A DNA stretch of 64,000 nucleotides from Prosopocoilus inquinatus. Taxonomy: Eukaryota; Arthropoda; Insecta; Coleoptera; Lucanidae. The position numbers and the translations under genes were made by a program. Positions 43,313 to 55,313 of this stretch are shown here, piece by piece. Positions within the stretch are counted from its first letter, which is position 1, and the number at the start of each line of letters is the position of its first letter. The stretch is from contig CM069873.1 of assembly GCA_036172665.1 (NCBI GenBank), positions 47,648,001-47,712,000 of the forward strand. The letters are read 5' to 3'. The notes beneath the pieces were generated by a model. The model did not search any database and was not told the origin of the DNA. It saw only the letters and a program-made list of their open reading frames with translations.

Positions 43313-45431
43313 TTAATATTGGCTATGTAATATTGGTAACAACAAAAATGACGCTCCATTGAGAAAGGGGATTTTGAACATTTTATATTTAATATCGGAG
43401 ATGTTAAAAATTATAAGTTGTTTTAATGCTCCAAAATTAGCAATATAAATATTTAATTTATCTGAAACGCAGGGATAGTCGCTTGATGTGGAAATTTCCT
43501 TAATAATTCCTTCAGTTAAAATAATGTCTCCAGTATTTTGAGTAGTATTCTGAATGAACACAGTAGAATCATTATTAAGTACACAGCAGTTATTCTTCTT
43601 ATGTGTATTGAACACAATGCCTTCTCGAAGTACGATTTCAAATCTCATTTTTTTTTCTTTTATTAATGGATAAGCAATTTTATCTCTTTTATTAAAATGA
43701 TAGCGCTTTTCATTAATCCTATTACACAGTTGTTGCAGTGGCAAAGCTGAAGATTTCAAAGTCAATTTCATTTCATGTAACAAATTTTCGTATGGAAATG
43801 CACTGAAATGATCTAATCATCCAAATTGTTTTGCATCATCGGCCAAGTGAATAAGATTATGTACATTATAAGATACGTACTTAAGTCCATATATTTTGTC
43901 AAAGTGCCTAACGAAATAAATTAATAATTGTCTTGCATAATCGTTTAGTTCAGTTACCAATTTTGGATACGTGAGTATTCTTAAAGCTGTATGAAGAGTC
44001 ATAAAATGTTGCAGAAAGGCCTTGGATACAAATTTTTTTAACAAAACTGGGCTTGTATATAATAAAAAAAATCGCACTTCTGTAGCTTTCCAATGATCTA
44101 TTTCCTTAAGAGACCTTGAAAGTCTTGCGAATTCATTTGGAACACAAGATCTTATTTTATTAATGTGATTATCTAACTCTTCTATATATTTTTGCTTGAA
44201 TCTTATGTTAATAGGACCGTGAATTAATAATTTCAAAATTCGTATACCAACACCGAAGCAGACAAGATGCATATAGTCTAACACTACTTGACTTACAAGT
44301 CCGGATTTTAAAGCTTCCAAGGGACTAACTCCTTTGTGGTAATTTTCATCCACTTTCTGCAAGAAATCTTCATCACTTCTTAAGCTGCAATTAATATCGC
44401 GAAAAATTATGCGATTTTCTAAATATTCTCCCTCTATAGAGCATTTATTGCATCCAAAATAAGCGTTGTGAGGTTTCACAGATAATAAAAATGATTTCGC
44501 TGAAGCATCGTATATTATAGCATTCAAAAGCATCGATTTAATACGTATGTCACATTTACTAATACCATTTTTCTCTAAATGTAACATTTCTTTTATAAAA
44601 TCATCCATAAATTCACTAATGCTGTCAGGTTTCTTATAGCCAAAGTACACTCCTACTGTTATTACATCTGTACAGGTTGTTTTGCATAAAGAAATTAATA
44701 TTGGCCAAAATTGTGCAGTTGAACTTTTACTAATGGGGAGACCGTCTATGTTTAAGTTAATTTTTAGTACCTCAGTGTCCATTTTTGTAAGTGATTTTTT
44801 CTCAAAAATATGCACAATTCCTGTTTCTATTCCAAAGTGACAATATTTTCCGGGACAAACATCTCTATATTTTGTACAGGCCGAAGTTGACTTTCCTAAT
44901 AGTGTTCGGGAATCTTTAGGTAAATTCTCTACTACGTTACCTAATATTATTAATAAATCATTTACGACGGTTTTTGATACATTATTAGATACAGCCCAAA
45001 CTGCTAATTGCTTCTTTAAATCAAAATGATTTTTTTTTTATTTGTTTCTCATAATTCGAAGCATTAATAATAGGAATTTTTTCGGTTTCACAATCATTTT
45101 AGTAATCGTTATTTTTTAAATTTGACGAAAACATTAGAGGTGGAAAACAGAGCGGAGCACGTATAACATTCACATTTTCAGAAATGTTATTATCTGAACA
45201 AGGCTGGCAATTTTTAGTTAAAATACATTTTTCATTTTTCTGCGATTCTAATAAATTCATTAAATCATTCTTTACTGTGTTGCTGATGATTCTTCTAAAA
45301 TGTCTCTTTGTAACCTTTACCGCACACTTTCTTCTAGTTGCCTGAAAGTAGGAATGTAATAAAAAAACTGAAATTCTGAAGTACTCACATTTTATTGTGC
45401 GTTGCTGACTATAGATAAATAACATTAACAT
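43313..45431 (-). pseudogene. Transposase of CACTA/CMC-like type, frameshifted
   Basis: The main frame (332 codons at 44815-43817, open upstream to about 45060) contains INLNIDGLPISKSSTAQFWP near its start. It continues through VGVYFGYKKP, the cysteine-containing AYFGCNKCSIEGEY, VLDYMHLVCFGV, DHWKATEVRFFLLYT and YNVHNLIHLADDAKQFG. This order is that of a large family of animal transposases, and I place it near CACTA/CMC without certainty. The C-terminal part continues in another frame at 43783-43313. An N-terminal exon lies at about 45342-45099, preceded by a splice-acceptor-like TTTCAG. A frameshift at about 43810 makes it inactive. Confidence 0.65.
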
Positions 45432-46905
45432 TAACTGTTTTAGAATCCAATAACTGCACTTTCCATTATTTAATTATAAAAGTGTACAAAAAGTTTTGTC
45501 ATCTAGTGTGTTGCTGTAATTTTCAAATACGTAATAAATCGTATGTCAAAAAATTAAAACAGCACACTTGATGGGAAAACTTTTTGTACACTTGTTATTA
45601 AATCTTACGGTCAGATATAAAGCAGAATACCTAAGAAAACTAGGTCTGTCCCACCTAAAGGGTGATGGATGGATTCTTTATTACAGAACATTTACCTTTA
45701 GAGAAAACAGTAACAATTTCAAACTACTTCATGGTTTCTCATTTATGATAAGCAGCCAGATTTAAACAATTCAAAAAGGCATACCCTAGATTTTTGTTAG
45801 CAATGGTACAATTTTGACCCTTGAAAACTGGTAGGCTGAGAAATGACATGGCAAAAAATTAAAATTTTGTCTAGATTCAAATTTGACAAATCCATTCCCG
45901 GATTCATGGTCGTTTTCTTTTTAAAATGGCGTAACAACTTAAATGCATCGTACATTCTAAAGATGCTGTAATAAAGTAATAGCTTTTGAGTAAAACTCTT
46001 CGTAATAAATTTTAATTTCTGTTTCAATGAGTAATTTGAGTGTCATTTAGAAATTTTAGTATATACAGGGATATTCGTGGTAAGTGGCCTATTAGATTAT
46101 ATTGGGAACTACGCTTCACAGGTCTCTGAAAATTTGTATATGATAATAATCCATAATGAGCTATTCAAATCAATTCTACATCTTTTGTATTTACATACCT
46201 CAGGCCTAAAATGCACCGTTTTGACGATATTCAGTTGTTTCTAAAAAAATTTGACGGTTGCGGCGCCGGCGGCGGTTACAATAAATTGAAATATTTCAAA
46301 AACTAAATAAGATAAAGAACGGTAATTTTCAGTGTTTAATTACATAGACGTAATAATCCTTTTCTGATTAAAGGTAAATTGTACACATAAAACAGAGCTT
46401 ACAGGGGATCCACAGAATATACGCCGTATAATAAATACTGTATGATATTTAAGAGTGTGTTGTACAATCTTCAATCAATGTTGCGTAAATCTTTGCAAAC
46501 TTTCAGGAATGTAACCTTTTTATAATAAACGTCGTTTTACATTATAAATCTCTTGCAGGTATATGTATAGTTTCATAATAAATAAAAGTATGTTCTTAAA
46601 ATTTACCGACATGCTGAAGCTAGAAAGCACTAACAAACGCTTAACCAAACCACGCAGTGCGCACGCGAATCTGCTCAAGTATGCGAAGAATTAACACCGT
46701 TAACGGTTAACATAAAGCGCGCATATAGCGATGATTTTGTCACCTTTGGGTAGATGGCGTATCAGGACAAATGAATTAAATAAATTGAAACGTTTCTGAT
46801 GAGTTTAAGATGAAATGTTTGCAGTGTAACATTATGTCACAATATTGAAACGTTTCAAAAACATTCATTGTTACCTGGGTGTATTCGTGAATAAAAATTC
46901 TATCT

Positions 46906-47017
46906 AAACAGCGATATCCTACGATCGCTTTTTGACCTGACATTGCTTTGGGATTGACAACAATTTTTTTAAAACTTTCATTATGCTTTGACAGCAAGCA
47001 TGGCCGCCTTGCATGGG
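46906..47017. mobile_element. Relic of the retrozyme family
   Basis: The left half resembles antisense unit sequence (ACAGCGATATCC...CGCTTTTTGACCTGACATTGC) and the right half is sense (CATTATGCTTTGACAGCAAGC...TTGCATGGG). It is again an inverted join, but older and without the ribozyme. Confidence 0.7.
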
Positions 47018-47191
47018 ATGACTTAATATGCAGCAAACTGGCACAGATTAACCCAGATGCGTCACTCTACGTTCTCGCCTAAACGACATCGACCATTTTC
47101 AAATGGGTGTTAGTGACTGCAGGTTACTTACTAGTTATTTGATCGGTTAGATTACTTTGTTCTTATTGTTGAATTTACCATGGTAGTAGTA

Positions 47192-47280
47192 GGAATAGGC
47201 CGATTCTGGAACCTCCTCCGACCTTGACCAATAAAATTCAAGGTCAAGGTCGGAGGAGGTTCCAGAATAGGCCTATTCCT
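47192..47280. repeat. 39-bp-arm inverted repeat
   Basis: AGGAATAGGCC, TTCTGGAACCTCCTCCG and ACCTTGACC in the left arm are mirrored in the right arm, separated by about 11 bases. It could form a strong hairpin just before the TGACCTTGA minisatellite. Confidence 0.85.
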
Positions 47281-47510
47281 GACGTGACCTCACCACGAGC
47301 TTCAAGGTCAAGGCCATGACCATGAGGTGACCTTGAGATGACCTTGAAAAGACCTTGAGTTGACCTTGAAATGACCTTGAAATGACCTTGAGGTGACTTT
47401 GAAATGACCTAGCGGTGACCTTGAGGTGACCTCGAGGTGACCTTGAAATGACCCTGAGGCGACCTTGAAATGACTGAGGTGACCTCGTAACGGACCTTGA
47501 AGCGCGGTGA
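47281..47510. repeat. TGACCTTGA minisatellite
   Basis: Irregular tandem repeats of about 10-11 bp with consensus TGACCTTGAR. At least seven exact TGACCTTGA copies lie between 47325 and 47450, along with several one-base variants. The reverse complement TCAAGGTCA equals the extended half-site recognised by FTZ-F1/ERR-type nuclear receptors. Confidence 0.8.
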
Positions 47511-49923
47511 CTCAAATGTAATTGTTTTGAAATAACCCTGACGCAACCTGTTATTGAATATGTACCTATTTAAGGAAGTGTTTAATTTGATACCCGCAGA
47601 CGACGGTTGACCATCAGATTGAGTTCACCAACTTATTGAACGTAGTGAACGTGATAGTGCTTATTAGAATTATAAAACATGTTTGATTGCAATCAGTGTG
47701 GCAAACAATTTACGCGATCGATAATATGAATCGTCATTTGCGTACGTCATGCCAGGGAAAGCGTTTGAAATTAGATGAAATTGCCGGACCGTCCAAAATT
47801 GTTGACCAGGTGAACGTTATGAAATGTGATGTGTGTGAAATATACGTCAGCAGCAAGTGTTTCGCAGCACATTTGCGTAGTAATTCACATTAAAGTAATG
47901 CTTTTGTGGTCGTCGATAACGGCGTGGACAAGATAGCTGGTGCATTCGGAGACAAAATCGTAACGTACCGTATAACGGAACCTTACAATTATGTTGATGT
48001 CCAGGATTTTATGTACAATATTCAAGAAAAAGTATTAACTTTGGTTCAAAGTATATTAGACATCCATAAAGCATTAAAGTGGAATGTGGAAATTTTCGGA
48101 GTCTATTTCTTAGATTCTAAAGAAAATTCTGAGATAAAATCTTTTAACACCAAGAATAAAATAACTTGTTTTGGAACTGATATATACAATATATATCGTG
48201 ATTTTATAAACGAAATACATGTAAAAATGTCAGAATTTCAGGAGCGAGATTCAGGTAAAAAAAATAATAGGTGCATCGTTTAGAATAAAACTTAAAGTTG
48301 CAAATATTGTTACAGGATGGACTTCGTGCAGAATTTTATATATGGAAGTCAACATTAATAAATAAATCCACTGAAAGCATCCAGCTTCATGCCATTACCG
48401 TCTTCAATAAGTGCGAAGAAAGCTGTCATAAATGTTAGAAATAACGACAACGCTTGCTTTGCCTGGGCGATAACGTCAGCGATGTGTCAACCGACAGGTC
48501 TTCCTCAAAGGATGTCTTCGTATCCCCGTTATAACACAGTAGCGGATTTCACTGACCTAGAATTTCCACTGAAAGTTTGTGACGTGAAGAAATTTGAAAG
48601 CAAGAACAATATTTCTATAAATGTCTACGGACTAGGTTCCCATTATAATGGTAAGGTTACGGTTGATGAAGTTGTAGGACCATTACATTTTACTAAAAAT
48701 AGAAAAAATATTCATATAAACTTATTATTAATTGATGACAACAACGGAAATACTCACTATTGTTGGATTAAAAATTTATCACGTTTAGTGTCAAAACAGA
48801 CTTCACATCACGGTCACGAGAAATATATTTGTGAAGGATGTTTAGTGTATTTTCCATGTATTGAAAAATTGCAACGACACGAGAGGGAAGACTGTAAAGT
48901 TATCAAAACAATTTTACCATCGACAGACTTAAAAATAAATTACTATAGTGAATCTTTGCCAGAGAATATATTACAATTTGAAAATTTTGAAAAACAGTTA
49001 AAACTTCCTTTTGTTATATATGCCGATTTCGAAGCATTGCTAAAACCACTGGACAGAGTAGAACCAAATCCAGATAAATCTTTCACTGTTAAGTGTTATG
49101 AACACGAACCTCATTCATTTGCATATTACATTAAATGCAGTTTCAATGCTAATTTGTCAATGTTAAAGTTATATCGCGGAGAGAATGCCGCCACTGAGTT
49201 TATAAAATGGTTAGAAAAAGATATTAAAGAAATTTACGATAAATACTTAAGTAAAATTGAGCCAATGACTGATTTAATACGAGAAGAAAAAGAGACATAC
49301 GACCGTGTAACAATGTGTCATATTTGTGAAAATCCAATATTAGATGTTAAGGAGAAGGTGCGTGATCACGAACATTTATCGGGAGCGTTTAGAGGTGCTG
49401 CTCGTTCTGTGTGCAACATTAGTTTTAAAATACCAAAATTTATTCCAGTGTTTTTCATAATCTTTCTAATTATGACAGTCACTTATTTGTAAAGACAATG
49501 GCATTAGAAGGTGAAGATGTGGACGTGATCGCACAAAATAAGGAAAAATATATATCCTTTTCGAAATTAATACACGTAGGGGATAAGATAGACTGTAAAG
49601 GTAAAAAGCGTAAAGTATATTTCAAAATAAGATTTGTAGATTCTTTTCGTTTCATGCAATCGTCTTTAGAGAAATTAAGCTCATACTTAGAAGATTGGCA
49701 ATGTAGGGAAATTAGAAAATATTTTAACGATGAGGAGATGTTTAAATTAATACGTCAAAAAGGAATTTTCCCGTATTGTTTTATTGACTCAATCATGAAA
49801 TTAGATTTTCCCACTTTACGTTCTAAGAAAGAGTTTTATGATGTGCTGTATGATGAACACGTAAGTGATGAAGATTATGAGAGAGCACAGCGCGTTTGGA
49901 ATTTATTTAACTGTAAAACTATG

Positions 49924-50193
49924 TTTTAAAAAAAAAAATTTGTGCAAATCGTTTTTGATTGCAGTGAGAACCTCGAGCAGCCTCTGGACAGCTGTTTCAG
50001 CCCTGTTTGGGGCTTCTTCAGCAGAAACGTAGCTCGACATTCCCACTGCAGACCAAAAACGACTTGCCCAATTTATTCGCAAATGCGATGTAAGAATGAT
50101 GAACATATAAAATAGCGACATCTTACTATCGCTTTTTGACCTAACATTGCAATGTTAGGTCAAAAAGCGATAGTAAGATGTGGCCATTTCATA
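49924..50193. mobile_element. Retrozyme insertion 3 in the polymerase gene (270 bp)
   Basis: Flanked by the 12-bp direct repeat TGTAAAACTATG (49912-49923 and 50194-50205). The coding sequence reads on in register after removal of one repeat and the insert. Antisense part from end B, then a perfect palindromic junction near 50140-50160 (ACATTGCAATGT), then a short sense part running to a diverged end A. The left end has an A-rich run. Confidence 0.88.
49973..50037 (-). ncRNA. Type I hammerhead ribozyme in the polymerase insertion
   Basis: Complete core and stems on the minus strand. The only change from consensus is in loop II (CAAACA instead of CAAGCA), which leaves all pairs intact. Confidence 0.85.
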
Positions 50194-51921
50194 TGTAAAA
50201 CTATGGGTGATTACAGTGATGTATACGTAACATCTGATGTTTTACTGTTGGCAGACGTATTTGAAAATTTCAAAGACCTTTGTATTGATAATTACAAACT
50301 AGATCCTTGCCATTTTTTCACCGCTCCAGGATTAAGTTGGGATGCAATGTTAAGAATGACAAAAATTAAATTAGAGCTACTGCAAGATGTTGATATGCTA
50401 CATTTTTTTAGAATGGGTATACGCGGTGGAGTGAGTATGTGCACTAAAAGAATCGAAAACGCTAATAATAAATTTGTGCATGGTTTTGACTCTAAGAAGG
50501 CAACTAAATATTTACTATATCTTGATGCTACAAATCTGTACGGTTACGCAATGTGTTCCAGATTTCCGTGGGGAGAATTTACTTGGTTGTGTACAGAAGA
50601 GATTAACAATCTTAACATTTCAGAGTTAGAAGAAAATTCAGATGTCGGGTACATATTCGAAGTAGATTTGGAATACCCGACTCATTTACATGACAACCAC
50701 AACGAATTACCATTTTGTCCGGAAAACATAATTCCACCAAATTCGAAATATGGTAAACTTATTCCAAATCTGTACAACAAAAGGAAATACATAATTCACT
50801 ATTTAAATCTGAAACAATGTTTGGAAAATGGTTTAATATTAAACCAAATTCATAGGGCAATTAAATTTAAGCAATCTCGTTGGCTAAAAATATACATAGA
50901 CTTTAATTCACAAAAACGAGCTGAAGCTAAAAACGAATTCGAAAATGTTTTTTTTACAAATTATTACATAATAGTGTTTTCGGTAAAACTATGGAAAATG
51001 TTGAGAATTGCGTCGACATTAAATTGGCCACCAGCTGTGAAACCCATAATCGAAGACCGGGAACTGAATCATTGATAGCTAAACCAAACTATAAATCGAG
51101 TAAAATTTTTAGTGATCACCTGGCCGCAATAGAATTATGCAAAGTACAAGTAAATTATAATAACCCTTTATACGTAGGGTTTTGTGTTTTGGAAATATCA
51201 AAAACAGTAATGTACGATTTTTATCACAATTTTATAAAGCGAAAATATAATAATAGAACAGCTTTATTATATACTGATACGGATAGTTTAATACTGACCG
51301 TTAATACTGATAATGTATACGATGACATAAAGCAAAATTTAGATAAATTTGATACTTCAAATTACCCACCGAATAATATACATGAAATGCCTCGAACTGA
51401 ATCAGTTATTGGACGATTTAAAGACGAATACGCAGGACAGATTATATAATCTTTTATCGGGACCGGTGCGAAAGCCTACTGTGTAAAGCTTATTTCAAAA
51501 TGTACTAAGAAAGCAAAAGGTGTTAAAAAATACGTTATAGATAAAGACTTAACTGTAGATGACTACAAAGAAATCATTGAACGAGATGGTTTTATTTTTA
51601 AAAAGATGTACGTGTTTCACTCGGATTTTCATATGGTGTATACAGAGTTGAAAAATAAAATTGCCTTATCATCTAAAGACGATAAACGTTATATTTTGGA
51701 TGACAAAATTCATACTCTGGCGTGGGGTCACCATAAAATTGCTGATATAGAAAGAGATAAAAAAACTAAAAAAACTAATTGAAAAACTGGAAAAAGAATT
51801 AGAAAATAAATGAACTATGTTTTATTTATAAGTTCTGTTAGAAAGTAAATAAATTAATTTGTAAAATTCATTTATTGTGTATTGTGAGTATTGTATGTTT
51901 ACAGTTGTAGTTAATAAATAT

Positions 51922-52865
51922 TTATAATAAAACATTGCGTTTTGGTATCCATGAATCATGTTTAGAACTGAATCGTAAATAACTTACAAGTGCTTTATCG
52001 CCTTTTTCTCTCAATACATTAATTAAATATATATCTGGATGTTTTACTTTTTGTAACTCGTACTCATAAAACCCACCAAGAATGGCTTCACCATCAGCGT
52101 CTTTAATTAGATATGTTCTGGGATTAGTATTCTGCACCGACGAAATGGTAAATATTTCGTTGGACCAATTCGGAGTGTACATCTTTGAAAATGCTTGTCT
52201 GTATTTACTGATGCGCACATGATCCCCAACTTTAAATTTTGCAATTCTTGGATCCACAATTTTAAGGTTGCTGTAGACGGACTGTAAAATACTTTGCGCA
52301 TTTCTTTGATTTATCTTGCTGGGTTTGTAACCCGTCGTACTATGAACAGTGTTATTTTATTCTTCAATTAGCCTTGATAATAAATTGAACCATCCGAAAT
52401 TTCCTTGCATGCTAAATTCTTTCCACATTTTTTGTTTTAGGGTTCTATTAAATCTTTCGACTATCGAACTTTTTAAATTAGAGTATGTGCTATAGTGATT
52501 AATTCTATATTTCTTCATTAAATTTTGGAACTCTGCATTGTAAAATTCCTTTCCGTTATCTGTTTGTATATTTTTCGGTACAGAATTTATTCCTTCAGAT
52601 AAAATCGATTGAAAAGCTTTGGTTACTTCTTTACCTGTCTTATTTTTTAATGGTATTCCCCAAGCATACTTGGAAAATGCGTTGATCACTGTCAGAATGT
52701 ATTTGTATCCTTTGTTTATCTTGCCATAAGGTAGCATTTCAATTAAGTCGCTTGGAAGAGATCTCTGAGTCCTTTTATTATTACTCGACGACGGCGAAAG
52801 TTTTTCCTTGCTGGTATGTGCAACTCATTAACATCACGTTTCACATTAGAAGATAGATTAGACAT
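51922..52865 (-). pseudogene. Polinton integrase with chromodomain
   Basis: The start at 52865 is followed by an N-terminal basic stretch. A frameshift near 52745 falls at the QxD motif holding the first catalytic aspartate. The frame 52737-52357 continues with YILTVINAFSKYAWG, then IQTDNGKEF (second Asp) and SSIVERFNRTLK (Glu), so the DDE core is recognisable. An in-frame TAA near 52357 separates it from 52257-51922, which has an SH3-like/chromodomain tail (VGDHVRISKY; GGFYEYELQKV; YLRFSSKHDSWIP). Integrase joins element ends to host DNA. The start overlaps the end of the next upstream gene. Confidence 0.85.
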
Positions 52866-53241
52866 TTTCAGTTAGAACTCGTTTTCTTACGATGAATTCA
52901 ACAAATAATGAAAGTGCACAAACTGAAGATGTGCAAGTAAACGAGATTTGATCTCCCACATTCAACGTTCTTCCAATTAAAGTATCAGTACAATTTATAG
53001 CGTTGATGGATACTGTAATGTTGACAATAGTAGGTTGATGAATAAGTACTTTTTTAACAACGCAAGTTTCTTGGATCGTGTACGTCGTTTGGTGACCTCT
53101 ATTTGAAAGCAAATATACACTTTCGGCGTTAAGCTCTTGACTCTGAAAGTCTAATAATGTTTCGTAAAGTAATGGTGTAGCAGCAATGTGTTTGAAAATT
53201 GTGTGTTTATGAACGTGTCTTCCAAACTTATTAATAGTCAT
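52858..53241 (-). CDS. Polinton-associated protein of unknown function
   Basis: An intact frame of 127 codons, beginning MTINKFGRHVHKH. I do not recognise a domain. The middle and end are rich in Thr, Val and Ile with alternating hydrophobic residues (IVNITVSINAINC; QISFTC), which suggests a beta-rich fold. It lies between the coiled-coil protein and integrase and overlaps the integrase start by a few bases. That spacing is tight and fits a compact virus-like genome. It could be a minor virion protein, but nothing in the sequence proves this. Confidence 0.55.
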   Translation of the reverse strand: MTINKFGRHVHKHTIFKHIAATPLLYETLLDFQSQELNAESVYLLSNRGHQTTYTIQETCVVKKVLIHQPTIVNITVSINAINCTDTLIGRTLNVGDQISFTCTSSVCALSLFVEFIVRKRVLTENV

Positions 53242-53309
53242 TGTGAATCAATCAACAACTATGTGAAACTGAAATGTGTGCTCGCTTGCACTCCACTAAA
53301 TACTACAAT

Positions 53310-54536
53310 TTACAAAATAATTTTAGCCTCTTTTAATTCTTCAATGATCGCTATTATTTCATTGTTATGTGCGGAGTGACCTGCTGATTTGGATGCGTTC
53401 AATAAACGCAATCGTTCTACTAGTTCGTTAGGATCATCCCAGTATTGATACTGCAAACATTTGTTAGGTTCGAGCTTTTTCTCCAAAGCTCCACCTGTTT
53501 TCCAGCTTCGCGCCCACCAAACGTTTGGTGGTTTTCCCTGAATTATTGGTTTTATAATATTCACATATTTAAATCCTCTGCTTGCAGATATTCGCCCTGA
53601 GGGATTATAATTAACCGTAAACGCACTAGTTCTTCTCAATATATCTCTATAGTCTCGCACATCGTGAAACGTAAATTTCTCTGGATTTTTCTTAAAAACC
53701 AGCTCGTATAAACCTTTAGTACCTTTATACGCGAAGTCTCCAATTACAAGATCAGGACCGTCAAACTTAAGCTCCTAGTTCCCAACAAACAATCTCTCAT
53801 CTTCTTCTCTTACACCGTATTTTGTATCGAATTCATTTTCTACATCAGTTTCAAATCGTGTAACATAATCACCTGCTAACGGATGATACGATTCTAAGGC
53901 AGCTTCTACCAGCGGCGATTCTAATCTAGTCTGAAGTAATGATTTTCGTTCTTCTAGAAATGTACGAGCATGAGCCAGGGATTCGTCCACAGGGGGGTTT
54001 CTGCTTTCGGTGTCATATTCTTCTGCTTCTTCATAAACAGATTTTGAAGTTGGCGATGTGGACTTTTCATGAGGAACCTCAAGAATTTCTTCATCTTCTA
54101 AGATGGAAGGTTGTTTAATTTCACGTCCAAGTGGTGTTGAAGTACCCACATCATGCTCCTCTGACAATCCAATTCGCAACGTAGGATCGGATTTTAATTT
54201 ATAACTCGGTCTTCTTCGTATGAAAGAAGGATCAGATCTCAATTTATAAATCAGTCTTTTTCGTAGTAAAGAACTCTTTGGCTCATCTTTCAATCTCTTT
54301 TCACTGGCTTCGTATGACTGTTGCTCCTCTTTCATAGGTAATACGCTGCGAACAACATCTAGCTTATTGACAATATCTCGGAGTGGCTCTACAATAGGTG
54401 AATAAGTTGTCTGCAGATACTTTTTTGATTGCTCCGCATGATGTTTTGCTTGTGCAATATCGGATTTAAGTGTTTTTAATTTAGTACGCAAACTTTCGCG
54501 CGCAGTGGCTAATTCTGCTTTAAGTTTGTTACTCAT
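53310..54536 (-). pseudogene. Coiled-coil protein with DUF8207-like C-terminal domain
   Basis: The start at 54536 opens with MSNKLKAELATARESLRTKL and about 70 residues predicted to be coiled coil. A low-complexity, partly repeated middle (SDPSFIRRRPSYKLKSDP) and an acidic section follow. After an in-frame TAG at 53775 the same frame continues to 53310 with the conserved part (YKGTKGLYELV; DILRRTSAF; SRGFKYVNIIKP; YWDDPNELVERLRLL; NNEIIAIIEELKEA). This order is that of a protein family common in arthropod genomes and usually found with Polinton genes. Its role is unknown. One stop codon is the only obvious defect. Confidence 0.7.
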
Positions 54537-54625
54537 GGCGCATCCGCATCCTTTAACTTCTGCTACAATACTGAAGAACTGTAGAACTATGTAAAAATGA
54601 AAGAACTATGTAAAATGTAGTGGTT

Positions 54626-55313
54626 TTAAAGATATATGTACGTGTCGAATCCTTTACGATATCTCCCTGCGTTTATGGAACAATCGGTATCAATAACTAA
54701 GAAACCAAACGGTTCCTTCCAACAAACGTAACAGATATTACGAAACTGGTCCATAGTCATATCTCCGCTGACGTAATCATCGTAAACGTGTTTCAAATTT
54801 GTGAAATCTTGACGAAATAGTACTAAGAAATTACAATTATCACGAATCATTTGTTTGGGTATTGCACTGCAAGTTTGACTTAAATAAAAGCAGTCAACAT
54901 TTCTATGACGTCCAAAGGAGAAATATTATTTAATTAAATTTTGTGTAGTACACTGAACGTCATCAAAAACAAAGACTGAATATTCTTTTACATTTGTAGG
55001 TGATACCATTTTTTCCATATCGGAAATTTCAAAGTAACCTATTTCGGACACTGTTGATAACAAATGTCTGAGAAATTCATACTTCCCTTGAGATAAGGTC
55101 TTACAGCAGATGTATAAATTTTTGAAACGTAGTCCTTTCGGATGGGTTAATAATGTCACTAATGAATTACTTTTACCAGCTCCTGAGCTCCCGCTAATGA
55201 TAACGCGTTTACTTGATCCTCCGAATAGTTCATTATGACGTTTAAAGGTTTCGTTTGCGATTGCATCATCGAACTTTTGTACGGGTAACTAAAAACTGCT
55301 CTTGAAACTTCAT
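54626..55313 (-). pseudogene. FtsK/HerA-type genome-packaging ATPase
   Basis: The start at 55313 (MKFQEQFLV) is followed by a frameshift near 55285. The Walker A motif GSSGAGKS lies at about 55170-55195, Walker B as VFVFDDV near 54945-54970, and downstream FYLSQTCSAIPKQMIRDN includes the sensor-like segment. A TAA at 54926-54928 splits the reading between the two halves. In adintovirus/Polinton particles this enzyme pumps DNA into the capsid. Total length (about 229 codons) is normal for the family. Confidence 0.82.

Larger units (their letters stand above)
39552..46880 (-). mobile_element. Cut-and-paste DNA transposon with transposase and spliced second gene
   Basis: The left end ACCCAGCCAACAAAATAACG and the inverse of the right end (ACCCAGGTAACAATGAATG) are similar, with GAAACGTTTC motifs close inside both (about 39609 and 46845). 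Between them lie a large transposase gene (43313-45431) and a second gene with an apparent exon-intron layout (40526-43203), both on the minus strand. TA-flanked MITEs at 41225-41701 and 41707-41893 have inserted into an intron. I could not match flanking target duplications, so the ends are tentative. The family appears CACTA/CMC-like. Confidence 0.55.
47679..51782 (+). pseudogene. polB: Protein-primed DNA polymerase B (Polinton type)
   Basis: The gene starts with C2H2 zinc fingers (CNQCGKQF, HLRTSC; then CDVCEIYV...HLRSNSH). A middle domain carries exonuclease motif I (VIYADFEALL, about 49015-49045) and a zinc/HNH-like segment (CHICENPI, VRDHEHLSG). The palm domain has motif A (DATNLYGYAM, about 50523) and motif C (YTDTDSL, about 51270). 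Frameshifts lie near 47720, 49460 and 50980, with stops at 47891, 48282 and 51447. A 270-bp retrozyme with a 12-bp duplication interrupts it at 49924. An intact enzyme would copy the linear element genome using a protein primer. Motif B lies at the 50980 shift, so the palm cannot be made. Confidence 0.88.

Noticed and set aside
47281..47510. Frame of 80 codons made of SRS/GHLKV repeats on the minus strand
   Set aside because: It is translation of the 10-11 bp minisatellite and has no support as a protein.
52660..52690. Apparent loss of a catalytic Asp in the integrase (VINAFS instead of the usual VIDxFS)
   Set aside because: That position is conserved but is not one of the three catalytic acids. 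The first catalytic Asp lies upstream, at the frameshift.
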